Shown: positions 37,275 through 46,679, counted from the first letter of the stretch. The stretch is DNA of 64,000 bases from a bacterium (GCA_030427205.1 JAUHXC010000021.1:102285-166284); one strand, 5' to 3'. The notes: generated from the sequence alone by a model not told the origin. Numbers and translations are program-made.

Positions 37275-38525
37275 TCAATCCAACGGCCGCGCCAGCTTGC
37301 CGCGTCGCGCCATCGCGCCGAGCAGCGCGATGAGCCGGGTCGATGTGCCGCGCACGAGCGGCTGCGTGCTGTTCGCCGACTCGACCGCTGCCGCCCAGAC
37401 CGCTTGATCGTCGTCCGCCAGCCGGCTGAGCGCCTCGAGGGCCTGGGCCCGCACCCGCGGGTCGCGATCGCCCATGGCCATCTCGATGAGCAGCGTGCGC
37501 GCGGTCTCGGCGCGGCCGAAGTCGTCGGCCTCCTCGGGCGGCTTGTCGGCGGGCAGCTTGCGGGCGACGAGCGGCACGAACGCGCTCAGGGCCCGCTGGC
37601 GCAGGCGCTCCAGCTCGGGCTCGTCGAGCGGACCCTGGCGGATGAGGCGCCACATGGCGGCCGAGGCGGCCTCGGCGCGCGTGCCCAGGCGCTGAAGGGC
37701 GTTGAGCGCGGCCATGCGGGCGGCCGGCGGGCCCGACTCGAACTCGCGCAGCAGCAGCGGGACCAGCTCGCGCTCGACGAAGGCTTCGACGTCGTCGGCC
37801 AGCGGGTCGAGCGGCACGTCGGTCTCGGGGTGGCCGGCTTTGAGCAGGTCGAGGGCGGCGGCGTCGGTCGGGGCCTCGGCGGTCGGCGCGGCGGGCTCGG
37901 CGAGCTCGGGGTTCTCGGGGGTCGCGGCGGGCTCGGGGTTCTCGCGGGCCTCGGCGGCGCTGGCCGACAGGCTCTGCAGCGCGGTGATCGCCGCGGCGCG
38001 GGTATAGGCGTCGTCGTCATCCGCCGCCCGGCTCAAGAACCGGCGCAGCGCCTCGATGGCCGCCGGGTGGTCGTCGGCAGCGGCGCTCAGGTAATCCACC
38101 GCGCCGCGATGGGCCGCGCCGTGCGGGCCGTCGAGCAGCCGCCGCACCGCGGGCTCGACCGCGTCGGCGAAGTGATCCAGCAGCGTACGCGCCGCCGCGC
38201 CGGCCGGGTCGTCCTCGCTCGCGGTCTTCTCGGCCGCCTCGTGCCAGCCGCGCAGCGCCTGCAACGCCTCGCGCAGCGCGTAGCCGTGGCGCTCGAGGTC
38301 GGCGTCGCTCGCGACGGTCTCGGCGAGCCAGCGGGCGACGGCCGGCACCGCGACCATGCCCGCCGGCCCCTCGCGCTTGAGCGCGGCGAGCGCCGCCCGG
38401 CTGGTCTGCCACTCGCCGACGACGAGCTGCTCGATCAGCAAAGGCACCGCGGGCCCCGGGTGGTGCCGGCGCAGGACGTCGAGCGCGCCGTCGAGGGGGG
38501 CGCCGGGGTCGGGCTCGGGCGTCAT
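37275..38525 (-). CDS. HEAT-repeat protein
   Basis: 416 residues, soluble, made of paired helices with the HEAT/ARM rhythm (for example TSRAALAALKREG, AARMAALNALQRLGTRAEAA, DPRVRAQALEALSRLADDDQ). A Pro/Glu/Ala linker lies at about 200-230. No catalytic motif; a scaffold for protein contacts. Its ATG overlaps the stop of the TPR gene (ATGA), making it the last gene of a three-gene operon SUMF1-like/TPR/HEAT. Confidence 0.83.
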   Translation of the reverse strand: MTPEPDPGAPLDGALDVLRRHHPGPAVPLLIEQLVVGEWQTSRAALAALKREGPAGMVAVPAVARWLAETVASDADLERHGYALREALQALRGWHEAAEKTASEDDPAGAAARTLLDHFADAVEPAVRRLLDGPHGAAHRGAVDYLSAAADDHPAAIEALRRFLSRAADDDDAYTRAAAITALQSLSASAAEARENPEPAATPENPELAEPAAPTAEAPTDAAALDLLKAGHPETDVPLDPLADDVEAFVERELVPLLLREFESGPPAARMAALNALQRLGTRAEAASAAMWRLIRQGPLDEPELERLRQRALSAFVPLVARKLPADKPPEEADDFGRAETARTLLIEMAMGDRDPRVRAQALEALSRLADDDQAVWAAAVESANSTQPLVRGTSTRLIALLGAMARRGKLARPLD

Positions 38526-39280
38526 GCGGACTCACCGGCCAGCCCGCGGATCCGATCGATCTCGCTGGCGTCGGCGCCGGCTTCGCGGGCGGCTTCGGCG
38601 ACGTCCTGCCAGCCGCGATCGCCCAGGCGGGCCAGCGCCTCGGCGCGCAGGGTCAGCACGTCGGCCTTCTCGCGGGAGTCGCAGTCCTCGGCGGCCTCGC
38701 CGGCCAGCCGGGCGGCCTCGCGCAGGCTCTCGCCTTGCAGCACCAAGAGCCGGGCGAGGTTGATCCGGGCCGGGGTCAGCTCGGGGCGGCGGGCGAGCGC
38801 GGCGCGGTAGCGGCCTTCGGCGGCTTCGAGGCGGCCGGTGGCCAGCTCTTCGGCGGCGAGGTTGAGCTCGATGCGCGGGCGGTCTTCGGGCGGGGCGCCG
38901 TTGAGCGCGCGCATGTACAGCCCGTAGGCCTTCTCGTGCTCGCCGCGGGCGGCGGCGGCGAGGGCCATGGTATCGGGCAGCACGTGCGGCCGGCCGAAGC
39001 GGCGGATGAGCCACTGCCCCTCGATCAGCCGGTCGAGGCCGTCGAGGTCTTCGCCGGCCAGGTGGCGCAGGGCGTCGCGGTGGAATGTGCGCTCGGCGTC
39101 GAGCGCGCGCTTGGGCAGCACGATGAACCACAGCACGACGAAGGCGATGACCAGCGCCACGTACAGCGAGAGCCACAGCAGGTGCGAACGCAGGACGAAG
39201 AGCACCGCCAGCGAGGCCGGCAGCCACAGCCACTTGAGGTTGAGCTCGAGCCCGCGCTCGCTCGATCCGGACGCGCTCAC
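38522..39280 (-). CDS. Membrane-anchored TPR protein
   Basis: 252 residues from a GTG at 39280 that overlaps the upstream stop (GTGA). Two adjacent hydrophobic segments near residues 15-55 (WLWLPASLAVLFVL, LYVALVIAFVVLWFIVL) anchor it. The remainder is helical TPR sequence (KAYGLYMRALNGAPPEDRPR, LEAAEGRYRAALARRPELTPA). It is probably an assembly or docking factor in the inner membrane acting with the neighbouring HEAT and SUMF1-like proteins. Confidence 0.83.
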   Translation of the reverse strand: MSASGSSERGLELNLKWLWLPASLAVLFVLRSHLLWLSLYVALVIAFVVLWFIVLPKRALDAERTFHRDALRHLAGEDLDGLDRLIEGQWLIRRFGRPHVLPDTMALAAAARGEHEKAYGLYMRALNGAPPEDRPRIELNLAAEELATGRLEAAEGRYRAALARRPELTPARINLARLLVLQGESLREAARLAGEAAEDCDSREKADVLTLRAEALARLGDRGWQDVAEAAREAGADASEIDRIRGLAGESA

Positions 39281-40125
39281 GGCGCCTCGCGGCAGCAGCG
39301 GAAGCCGACGGTGGCCCGGGCGAAGCTGGGGGCGGAGAAGCCGCCGAGCGCGCTGGTCACGTCGCAGACGAGGTCGATGTCGCGGTGGCGCTCGGCGACG
39401 GTCTGCCAGCCGGCGCCCTGATAGATGCGGGCGTCGGGGTCCATATTGTCGCGCTCGTTGGTCCACTCCCACAGGTTGCCGGTCATGTCGTAGGCCCCGT
39501 CGGCGCTGACGCAGTCGTCGAAGTGCCCGGTGGGCGCTTCGGTGGCCATCTCGGCGCCGGCGGGCAAGAACGCCTCGCGCACGTTGCAGGCGCCGTTCTC
39601 GAAGGCCTGCCCGTAGGGGTACGACAGGCCGTTCGCGCCGCCGCAGGCCAAGGTCAGCTCGGCGCTGCTGCACAGCCGCCAGCCGATGGCCTCGCAGGCG
39701 GCGTTGGCGTCGCGCCAGCGCACGCTGTGCCACGGGCGGACGCCGGGCCGAGAGCACGCCTCGGTGGCCACCTCGGGGGCTTCGAAGACCTGGCCCTGCG
39801 ACTGGGCGCAGGGGAAGGCCTGGTCGGCGCTGGCCAGCGGATGGCTGGCCTCGTAGGTGAAGATGTGGAAGACGCGGCCGCGGTCGTCGAGCTCGACGAA
39901 CTCGGGCTCGCCGGCGCAGTCGAGCGGCCCCTCGATGCCTTCGGCGCGCCGGCGGCCTTCGTTGCAGACCACCATCGCCGCGTCGGGGCCGGCGTCCTGC
40001 ATCATGATCACCGTCGGGTCGCTGCCGTCGCCCTCGGCGGGGCCGCAGCCGGCGAGGCCCGCGGTGATGACGCTCGCGGCGAAGAGGGCCAGCGGGGCGG
40101 CGGGCCGGGAGAGGCGTCGGGACAT
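39277..40125 (-). CDS. SUMF1/formylglycine-enzyme-like lipoprotein
   Basis: 282 residues; lipobox LAGC. The C-terminal 200 residues match the FGE-sulfatase fold: HSVRWRDANAACEAIGWRLC, ELTLACGG, DMTGNLWEWTNERDN and the closing ATVGFRCC. Some members convert a sulfatase Cys to formylglycine; most bacterial lipoprotein versions are non-catalytic binding domains. No sulfatase is encoded nearby, so a binding role is more likely. First gene of an operon with the TPR and HEAT proteins; divergent from lpxC with a 95-bp spacer. Confidence 0.87.
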   Translation of the reverse strand: MSRRLSRPAAPLALFAASVITAGLAGCGPAEGDGSDPTVIMMQDAGPDAAMVVCNEGRRRAEGIEGPLDCAGEPEFVELDDRGRVFHIFTYEASHPLASADQAFPCAQSQGQVFEAPEVATEACSRPGVRPWHSVRWRDANAACEAIGWRLCSSAELTLACGGANGLSYPYGQAFENGACNVREAFLPAGAEMATEAPTGHFDDCVSADGAYDMTGNLWEWTNERDNMDPDARIYQGAGWQTVAERHRDIDLVCDVTSALGGFSAPSFARATVGFRCCREAP

Positions 40126-40220
40126 GGGCTGCTCCTGGGCTGCGGTCGCCGGTAGAGTGCATCATCGGCGGGGTCGCCCGCCAGCCGGGAGCCGCCGATG
40201 GCGGCCGGGAGGTCGAGAAC

Positions 40221-41057
40221 GTGCGCAGGGGCATCGGTCGAGCGGTGAGCCGGGCCGGTATCGGGCTGCACAGCGGCCGGCCGTGCCGGGCGACGCTGCA
40301 GCCGTCGGCGCGGCGGGGCTGGTGGCTCTGTGGGTCGCGGGTGGGCATCGCGGCGGTCGCCGACGGCGCGCTGGCCAGCACGCTGAGCACGGCGCGGGGG
40401 CCGGTGAGCACCGTCGAGCACCTCTTCGCCGCGCTGCACGGGGCGGGCGTCGACGACGTGGCGATCGAGGTCGACGGCGGCGAGCTGCCGATCCTCGACG
40501 GCAGCGCGGCGCCCTGGCTGGCGGCGATCGAAGAGGCCGCGCCGTTCGAGCGGGCGGGGGCCGGTCCGGCGCCGCTGGTCGTCTCGCGGCCGGTTCGGGT
40601 GGGCGATACCCGGCGGTGGATCGAGGCGACGCCCGCGCCGCGGCTGGCGTTGTCGGTGACCATCGACTTCCCGCTGTTGGGTCGGCAGCGCTTCGCGGCG
40701 CCGCTGGCCGACTTCGCCGCGGTGGCCGACGCCCGGACGTTCGGCTTCGCCCGCGACGCGGCGGCGCTGCACGCGGCGGGCAAGGCCCGCGGGGCCGGCC
40801 TGGACAACGCGGTGGTCTTCGACGATGCCGGCCGCCCGCTGGCCCCGCTGCGTCACGCCGACGAGCCCGCGCGGCACAAATGGCTCGATCTGGTGGGTGA
40901 TCTGGCCCTGCTCGGGCGTCCGCTGCGCGCGCGGGTCGAGGCGGTCTGCGCGGGGCATGCGCTGCACCACGAGCTGGTGCGCGCGCTGCTCGCGGGGCCG
41001 GTCGCCGGGGTGTCTGAAGGGGCCGGCGCGACCGATAGGGCGGCCGGCGATTCTTGA
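40221..41057 (+). CDS. lpxC: UDP-3-O-acyl-N-acetylglucosamine deacetylase
   Basis: Zinc amidase for the committed step of lipid A synthesis. The GTG start follows GGGAGGTCG. Zinc ligands are all visible: His67 in STVEHLFAAL, His219 and Asp223 in HKWLDLVGD; the catalytic C-terminal His246 is in GHALHHEL. ARTFGF (start of domain 2) is also present. 278 residues, about 25 shorter than E. coli LpxC, mainly at the termini. It stands away from other lpx or division genes. It indicates an LPS-bearing outer membrane. Confidence 0.95.
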   Translation: MRRGIGRAVSRAGIGLHSGRPCRATLQPSARRGWWLCGSRVGIAAVADGALASTLSTARGPVSTVEHLFAALHGAGVDDVAIEVDGGELPILDGSAAPWLAAIEEAAPFERAGAGPAPLVVSRPVRVGDTRRWIEATPAPRLALSVTIDFPLLGRQRFAAPLADFAAVADARTFGFARDAAALHAAGKARGAGLDNAVVFDDAGRPLAPLRHADEPARHKWLDLVGDLALLGRPLRARVEAVCAGHALHHELVRALLAGPVAGVSEGAGATDRAAGDS

Positions 41058-41112
41058 TCGGGGGCCCGCAGCCTGCGAAAACGGGTCCGACACGTCTCTA
41101 CGGAGGTCCTCG

Positions 41113-41550
41113 ATGCGCCTCGTCTCGCTCGCGCTCGCCCTGCTCGCCGTCGCCGTCGTTCCGCTCGCCGGTTGCGGCGGCGCGCCCCAGATGACCCAGG
41201 TCACCCCCGGCCCGCACATCCCCGGGCTCAAGCTCAGCGGCAAGTGGTACAGCGCCGAGTTCGGCGACATGCGGTTGATCCAGGACGACAAGCGGGTGAC
41301 CGGCACCTACGAAGACCCGCGCGGCCCCGACCACAACGGGCGCTTCGACGGGCGCGTCGAGGGCGACGTGCTGTGGCTCGATTGGATCAAGCCGGGCAAT
41401 ACGGTCGCCGCGGTCTTCCCGATGCGCGGCAGCATGTGGGCCCGAATCACCGTCAAGGACGGCATCACCCGGGTCGAGGGGGAGTGGGGCTACGACGAGA
41501 ACCACTCCGACGGCGGCACGTGGTCGGCGGAGAAGTCGCAGTTCCAGTAG
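41113..41550 (+). CDS. Small lipoprotein, unknown function
   Basis: 145 residues with a GGAGGTCC ribosome-binding site. Signal peptide MRLVSLALALLAVAVVPLAGC, lipobox LAGC. The mature part is one small beta domain (LSGKWYSAEFGDMRLIQDD, VTGTYEDPRGPDHNGRFDG, WGYDENHSDGG), a lipocalin/META-like strand pattern often seen in periplasmic lipoproteins. It lies 55 bp after lpxC and could share its transcript. No name can be given. Confidence 0.82.
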   Translation: MRLVSLALALLAVAVVPLAGCGGAPQMTQVTPGPHIPGLKLSGKWYSAEFGDMRLIQDDKRVTGTYEDPRGPDHNGRFDGRVEGDVLWLDWIKPGNTVAAVFPMRGSMWARITVKDGITRVEGEWGYDENHSDGGTWSAEKSQFQ

Positions 41551-41574
41551 GTCCGGCCCCGGGCCGGCGGCTCT

Positions 41575-42375
41575 TCAGCCGTCGAACACCGCCACCAGCT
41601 GCTCTTCGATGGCGGCCAGCCGGCCGTCGGGCCCGTAGAGCTCGCCCCGCGCCGCCACATGCCCGTCGGCGGCCTGCTGCACCGCCCCGCGAAAGCCCCA
41701 GAAAGCCTCGGCGTCGAAGGTCTCCGGCATCGCCGCGAAGGTGGTCGACCAGCTCACCGTGCTCGCCGGCACCGGCCGGCTCGCCATCGTCAGGATCGGG
41801 CTCGGCCAGGCGTCGAGCAGGCCGAGCACCGCGGCGTGCGGCGGGGCGCCGGCGCCGTCGTGGAAGCGCACGTGGCCTTCGATGATCGCGGTCTTGGCGC
41901 CGGTGAACGGCAGGTTCTCGCTGGCGTAGCGGAAGTCGATGTGCTCGACGAAGCGCGGCATCACGCCCTCCCAGTAGGGCATCGCCTTCAGCGACTCCGG
42001 CTCGGGCAGCGCGGGCGGCGGGGCCGGCTCGACGACCAGCTTCGACGGGCGGGCGGCGCCGAGGGCGGCGGTGATCTGGGTGCGGATGGCGTCATCCTGG
42101 ATCAGCTCGGCGCGCACGTGGCTGAACGAGCGGCCCTCGCGCAGCACGGTGGTCCTGATCTCGACCGGGCCGGGGCCGAGCGGGGCGACGAAGGTCCCGT
42201 GCACCGAGCGCGGCAGGCGGTCGGCGGCGACCCGTCGGCGGGCCGCCTCGAGCCCCAGCCCGGCGACCACGCCGCCGAACGTGGCCCGGCCTTGCAGCCA
42301 CTCGGGGCCCACCTCGGCGGCGAAGCGATCGGGGGCGAGCGGGGTCAGCTTCAGGGCGGCAGCGAACGACGACAT
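41575..42375 (-). CDS. Double-hotdog acyl-CoA thioesterase-like protein
   Basis: 266 residues from the ATG at 42375; the open frame extends much further upstream, but that part is antisense to the adjacent lipoprotein gene. N-terminal hotdog: WLQGRATFGGVVAGLGLEAA (helix), SVHGTFVAPLGPGPVEI, SFSHVRAELIQDD. The second hotdog ends AFWGFRGAVQQAADGHVAARGELYGPDGRLAA. This is the TesB-like/thioesterase-superfamily layout of PaaI-TesB proteins. Substrate unknown. Convergent with the small lipoprotein gene, 24 bp apart. Confidence 0.88.
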   Translation of the reverse strand: MSSFAAALKLTPLAPDRFAAEVGPEWLQGRATFGGVVAGLGLEAARRRVAADRLPRSVHGTFVAPLGPGPVEIRTTVLREGRSFSHVRAELIQDDAIRTQITAALGAARPSKLVVEPAPPPALPEPESLKAMPYWEGVMPRFVEHIDFRYASENLPFTGAKTAIIEGHVRFHDGAGAPPHAAVLGLLDAWPSPILTMASRPVPASTVSWSTTFAAMPETFDAEAFWGFRGAVQQAADGHVAARGELYGPDGRLAAIEEQLVAVFDG

Positions 42376-42508
42376 CGGGGCTCCGTGGGCGGTGCGGCGG
42401 CAGATGGATGCCGCGCCGGCCGTTCGGGTCTCGCCCGGCGTCGGCCCGCCTTGCGCAACACGGGCCGGATCGTCCACCGTCAGGCGAGCAGCGTCCTGGG
42501 GGGAACGG

Positions 42509-44200
42509 GTGTCTCTGCCATCACTTCGCCGGGTCGGCCCGGCGCTCATCGCGTTGTCGGCGCTCGCGCTCGGCTGCGTCGATATTCCAGCTCCGACCGC
42601 GCCCGCGGCCGACGGCGCTCGGCCGACCGATGCTGCGGCTGACGGTCGACCGGCCGACATGGCCCCCGACGTGACGCAGGCCCCCGACGGCGCGGCGGAT
42701 GTCGCGCCCGCGCTCGACGGGCCGCCCGCGCCGGACGCGCTGCCGGGCTCGGACATGCTGCCGGCGCCCGACATGCTGCCCGAGCCAGAGCCCGACATGC
42801 TGCCCGAGCCGGAGCCCGACATGCTGCCCGAGCCGGAGCCCGACATGGCCCCCGAGCCGGAGCCCGACATGGCCCCCGAGCCGGAGCCCGACATGGCCCC
42901 CGAGCCGGAGCCCGACATGGGGCCACTGCCCGAGCCCGGCGTACTGCGGCTCAGCATCGACGGCCGCCCCATCGACGGCCCGCTCGTCTTCCCGCCGGCG
43001 CCCGTCGGCGACAACCGGAGCGTGGTGGTGACGCTCGACAACGTCGGGCTCGGGCCGTTGTCGGTCCAGCCCGATCCGGCCATCGCCGACATCGAGGGGC
43101 TGGGCGGCTTCAGCGTGGAGGGGCTCGATCGGCCGCTGCTGTTGCAACCCGAGCAGAGCCGCGGGGTTCGCATCGTCTTCTCGCCGCTGATCGCGGGCCC
43201 GGCGGCGGCGCATATCTCCTTCGCGCCCCGCGACGGCCAAGCGCGCACGGTCACCGTCGGGGCGGTCGGCACCCGCAGCACGCTCGTCGCCCTCGGCGCG
43301 GACGAAGACAACTTCCAGGAAGCCGGCATCGTCCGGCGCAGCGCAGACGGCGGGGCCTCCTGGGGGCTGGGGGTGCTGCCGCTCGCGCTGGGGCCGTCGG
43401 CGGACGTCGTCTGCGGCGGCACCTGCCGCGCGGCGCTCGATCCGGCGGGCCCGGCGGACGCCGTCTGCGTGGCGGTGGGCGGCGCGGCGAACGGGCGCAT
43501 CGTCTACACCGACGACGGCCTGCAGTGGTTCGAAGCCGACGTGGGCGGCATGCCGAGCCCCTTCATCGCGGTCGATTACGGGCCGCCATGGTACGCGCTG
43601 GGCCAGATGGGCGAGATCTACGCGTCGGACGATGGCACCCAGTGGCGTCAAGCGGACGGCGTCGACGTGGCGCGGGGGCGGCCGGCCGACATGGCCGTCG
43701 GCAGCGACGGCACGATCACCGTCGTCGGCAGCGGCGGCGCTCTATGGCGGATCCCCGAGCGGGTGGGCGCCGAGGTGCTGATCAACGAAGACCTGACCCG
43801 GGTGGCCGATGGCCTGGCCGCGGACTTCGTGGCGGTCGGCGACAACGGGCGCTGGACGTGGGGTTCGGCCGGCGACTCGGACAACGGGGCGCTGGCCGAT
43901 GCGCTCGGGCTGACCGATGTCGTCTACGCGGCCGGCAACCGCTTCGCCGGCTGGATCGCGGTCGACGGCACGTCGTTCTGGCGTTCGCTCGACGGCGTCA
44001 ACTGGCAGGCGCCGACCGCCGGTGGCGTCGAGCGCCTGGCCGTGGCCGGCGACCTCTTCGGGCTGCGCGGCGGGTTCGCCTATCGCTATTCGCCCGACGC
44101 GCGGGCCTTCGAGCGGCTGCCGGAGAGCCCGACGCGCCTCTCGGCCATCGCCGGGGGCACGCTGTGCAACGAACCGCCGCCGCCGGGGGACGAGCTTTGA
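42509..44200 (+). CDS. ASH/BNR-type lipoprotein with Glu-Pro-Asp-Met linker (paralogue 1)
   Basis: 563 residues from a GTG after a GGGGGGA site. The signal peptide ends LALGC, followed by VDIPAPTA. A low-complexity linker (about 35-145) has (PEPEPDM)n. Residues about 150-255 look like an ASH/HYDIN Ig-type domain (RSVVVTLDNVGLGPLSV, SRGVRIVFSPLIAGPAAAHI). The rest is a beta-propeller-like region with BNR/Asp-box signatures (IVYTDDGLQWFEA, IYASDDGTQWRQA, FWRSLDGVNWQA) and four Cys. Likely a surface lipoprotein. A tandem paralogue starts by TTGA overlap with its stop. Confidence 0.85.
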   Translation: MSLPSLRRVGPALIALSALALGCVDIPAPTAPAADGARPTDAAADGRPADMAPDVTQAPDGAADVAPALDGPPAPDALPGSDMLPAPDMLPEPEPDMLPEPEPDMLPEPEPDMAPEPEPDMAPEPEPDMAPEPEPDMGPLPEPGVLRLSIDGRPIDGPLVFPPAPVGDNRSVVVTLDNVGLGPLSVQPDPAIADIEGLGGFSVEGLDRPLLLQPEQSRGVRIVFSPLIAGPAAAHISFAPRDGQARTVTVGAVGTRSTLVALGADEDNFQEAGIVRRSADGGASWGLGVLPLALGPSADVVCGGTCRAALDPAGPADAVCVAVGGAANGRIVYTDDGLQWFEADVGGMPSPFIAVDYGPPWYALGQMGEIYASDDGTQWRQADGVDVARGRPADMAVGSDGTITVVGSGGALWRIPERVGAEVLINEDLTRVADGLAADFVAVGDNGRWTWGSAGDSDNGALADALGLTDVVYAAGNRFAGWIAVDGTSFWRSLDGVNWQAPTAGGVERLAVAGDLFGLRGGFAYRYSPDARAFERLPESPTRLSAIAGGTLCNEPPPPGDEL

Positions 44201-45780
44201 GCGTCGCGCAGATCGCATGGCGTCGGGTAGCGGGCCTGCTCGCGCTCGCCGCGCTCACCGGCTGTGTCGATATCCCCGATCCGACCGCGGGGGTCGACCG
44301 CGGCGGGCCGGTCGGCGATCAGGCTGCGCCCGGCGACATGCGGACCGCCGATACCGACGCCCGCGACGTCGCGGTCGACATGGCCCGGGCTGAGGACGCC
44401 GGGCTCGCACCGGATCTGGCGCCGGACAGCGCGCTTCGGCTCGACATGGCCCCCATCGTCGACATGGCCCCCGTCGTCGATATGGCCCCCGATCTGGCGC
44501 CGACCCCCGACATGGCGCCGCCGCTCGCCGCGCTGCGCATCGAGCGCGTCGGACGCCCCGGCGAAGAGCCGCTCTTGCTCGATCCGGTGCCCGTGGGCGG
44601 CGCCAGCCGCAGTCAGGTCGTGCTCGACAACATCGGCGAGGTGCCGCTGACCATCCTGCCCGGCGTGCGGCTCGATCCCGGCCAGCGGGGTGATGCCTTC
44701 GCGGTCGATCGTCTGCCTCAGGCGGTGCAGCTCGAGCCGGGCGAGTCGCGGGTCCTGGTCGTCGTCTTCACACCGGTCGAGCCGGGGCCGGCCTCGGCGG
44801 CCCTGCTGGTGCAGCGGCGGGACGGGGTCAGCCATCGGGTCGGCATCGGCGCGGTGGCCTATCACGACGCGCACGTCGTGCTCGCGGCCGGCGGCGCCGA
44901 CGCGCAGGAGGCCTCGGTCTCCCACGGCACGTATACCGGCGGCGCGGCGTGGGACGCGCGGGCGTTGCCGGCGACGCTCGGGCGCTTTGTCGACGCGGCC
45001 TGCGGCGGGGTCTGCCGGGCCGATGGCGACCCCGCCGGCCCGTCCGACGCCCGCTGCATCGTCGTCGGCGAGCAGGGCGGCGACGGCATGATCCTCACGA
45101 CAGACGACGGCGCGCGGTGGGTCGAGGCCCAGACCGACGGCAGGCCGCCGCCTTTTCTCGGCGTCGACTACGGCCCGCCGTGGTACGCGGTCACCACGGA
45201 GCGCACCCTGTGGACCTCCGAAGACGGTACGCGCTGGCAGCAGTCGGAGCAGTTCGGGCAGGCGCGCGGGCTGCCCCGCGATCTCGCGGTCGACCGCGAC
45301 GGTCAGGTCTTCATCGTCGGCGCGGGCGGCGCGCGGTGGTGGGTGCCCGCGCGCAACGACGGGCTGCAGGTCGTCGCCGAGACGTTGACCCGGGTGGCCG
45401 ACAGCCCCGATGGGAACTTCCTCGCCGTCGGCGAGGGCGGGCGCTGGGTCCATGTCGACCCCGACGGCGCGGGCGCGACGGCGACCGAGATCGGCGTGCC
45501 CGATCTGACCGATGTCGCGGTGGGCTTCGCGCCCGGCGAGTCGGGCTGGACCGCCGTCAGCCCCGGGCGCGTCTATCGCATGCGTCAGGCGGATATGTGG
45601 CCCGTCGCGGCCGCCGGCGCGCTGGAGCGGGTGGCGGTCGGCGAGCAGTTCGCGCTCGGCGTGGGCGGCGGTACGGTCTACCGATTCGACCCCGACGCCA
45701 ATACCTACGCCCCGCTGGCCACCAGCCCGCCGTGGGCCATGACCATCGCCGCCGGCCGGGTCTGCCCCGACGCGCCGTGA
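44197..45780 (+). CDS. ASH/BNR-type lipoprotein (paralogue 2)
   Basis: 527 residues from a TTG overlapping the previous stop, with GGGGGA six bases before. The signal peptide ends ALTGC then VDIPDPTA, as in paralogue 1. The linker is shorter (MAPIVDMAPVVDMAPDL). The Ig-like domain (SRSQVVLDNIGEVPLTIL, SRVLVVVFTPVEPGPASA) and Asp-box segments (ILTTDDGARWVEA, LWTSEDGTRWQQS) align colinearly with paralogue 1, including VDYGPPWYA in both. A tandem duplication kept in translational coupling suggests a heteromeric complex. Ends one base before a convergent gene. Confidence 0.85.
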   Translation: MSVAQIAWRRVAGLLALAALTGCVDIPDPTAGVDRGGPVGDQAAPGDMRTADTDARDVAVDMARAEDAGLAPDLAPDSALRLDMAPIVDMAPVVDMAPDLAPTPDMAPPLAALRIERVGRPGEEPLLLDPVPVGGASRSQVVLDNIGEVPLTILPGVRLDPGQRGDAFAVDRLPQAVQLEPGESRVLVVVFTPVEPGPASAALLVQRRDGVSHRVGIGAVAYHDAHVVLAAGGADAQEASVSHGTYTGGAAWDARALPATLGRFVDAACGGVCRADGDPAGPSDARCIVVGEQGGDGMILTTDDGARWVEAQTDGRPPPFLGVDYGPPWYAVTTERTLWTSEDGTRWQQSEQFGQARGLPRDLAVDRDGQVFIVGAGGARWWVPARNDGLQVVAETLTRVADSPDGNFLAVGEGGRWVHVDPDGAGATATEIGVPDLTDVAVGFAPGESGWTAVSPGRVYRMRQADMWPVAAAGALERVAVGEQFALGVGGGTVYRFDPDANTYAPLATSPPWAMTIAAGRVCPDAP

Positions 45781-46575
45781 TCAGCGCCGACCGAGCGCGC
45801 GCCCCAGCAGCCGAGCGCCGGTCGAGCCGACCCGCTTGCCCAGCCGCAGCGCCATCTCGGCGGCGCCCTCGGTGGGCGGCGGCAGGTGCTTGGGCGGCGC
45901 CGGCATGCGGTCGTCCACCGGCGGGCGGCCGTCGTCCTCCTCCGCGGGCCGTGGGGTGCGCAGGGCGGTGAGCAGCGCGTCCTTGTCGAAGCGCACCCGC
46001 ACCACCACCCGGCCCGTCTCGACCCGCATGTTGCGCACGGTGAGCACGTCGAGCAGCGGCACCCGGGCGTCGCCGATGGGCAGCACCTTGTCCAGCGCCG
46101 ACAGGTTGCCCAGGCCGATGTGCAGCCGCCCGTGCTCGTAGCTCAGCTGCCGCGGGAAGCGATCGCGGACCAGCGCCAGCAGCGACGGCGTGTGCAGGAT
46201 GCGGCCCATGATCAGCTTGGCCATCGGCGGCAGGCTGCGCATGCCCAGTGACTCTTCGACGAGCTGCAGCCCGCCTTGCGGCCGCAGCACCACGAAGCGG
46301 CCGATCGGATCGATGCGCGCCTGCTCGAGTTCGAAGACCTGCTCCACCTCGGGGGTCAGCGGCACGCCCTTCGAGCGCAGGTCGACCCGCAGCCGCACCA
46401 GGAAATGCCCCGGGCGGCACAAGAGCCGCACCCGATCGATGGGGTCGGGCATGCTCAGCTCGCCGAGCAGCCCGTCGAGCATGGCTTCGGGCAGGCAGAA
46501 GCGCCCCTCGCCCAGGGCGCTCCAGGTATTGCCGTCGAGCAGTTCGGCGAGCAGCGAGTGGACCGGCAGATTCAT
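45781..46575 (-). CDS. Hypothetical cytoplasmic protein
   Basis: 264 residues from the ATG at 46575 (MNLPVHSLLAELLDG). No signal peptide. The body alternates strands and helices (VRLLCRPGHFLVRLRVDLRS, ARIDPIGRFVVLRPQGGLQL, LLDVLTVRNMRVETGRVVVRVRF) and ends in a Pro-rich and basic tail (LGKRVGSTGARLLGRALGRR). The repeated strand-rich halves suggest a lipid- or polymer-binding beta fold, but no family is recognised. It follows the esterase gene on the minus strand after a hairpin. Confidence 0.72.
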   Translation of the reverse strand: MNLPVHSLLAELLDGNTWSALGEGRFCLPEAMLDGLLGELSMPDPIDRVRLLCRPGHFLVRLRVDLRSKGVPLTPEVEQVFELEQARIDPIGRFVVLRPQGGLQLVEESLGMRSLPPMAKLIMGRILHTPSLLALVRDRFPRQLSYEHGRLHIGLGNLSALDKVLPIGDARVPLLDVLTVRNMRVETGRVVVRVRFDKDALLTALRTPRPAEEDDGRPPVDDRMPAPPKHLPPPTEGAAEMALRLGKRVGSTGARLLGRALGRR

Positions 46576-46660
46576 CGGCGATTCCCGGGCGGTGGCAGAC
46601 GATCGATAGGACCGCGACCGGCCGCCGATCGCAAGTTCCTCTCGCCGCGCCCCTGCCGCG

Positions 46661-46678
46661 CTGCCGACCGGGCGGCAG
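46661..46678 (-). terminator. Hairpin just after the esterase stop
   Basis: CTGCCG/CGGCAG stem with a six-base loop, adjacent to the stop codon at 46680 on the minus strand. No T-tract follows; it might end the esterase/S51 transcript. Confidence 0.28.
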
Positions 46679-46679
46679 C

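Noticed and set aside
39277..40125. Functional formylglycine-generating enzyme
   Set aside because: The fold matches, but no sulfatase is nearby and lipoprotein members of this family are often non-catalytic, so activity is not claimed.
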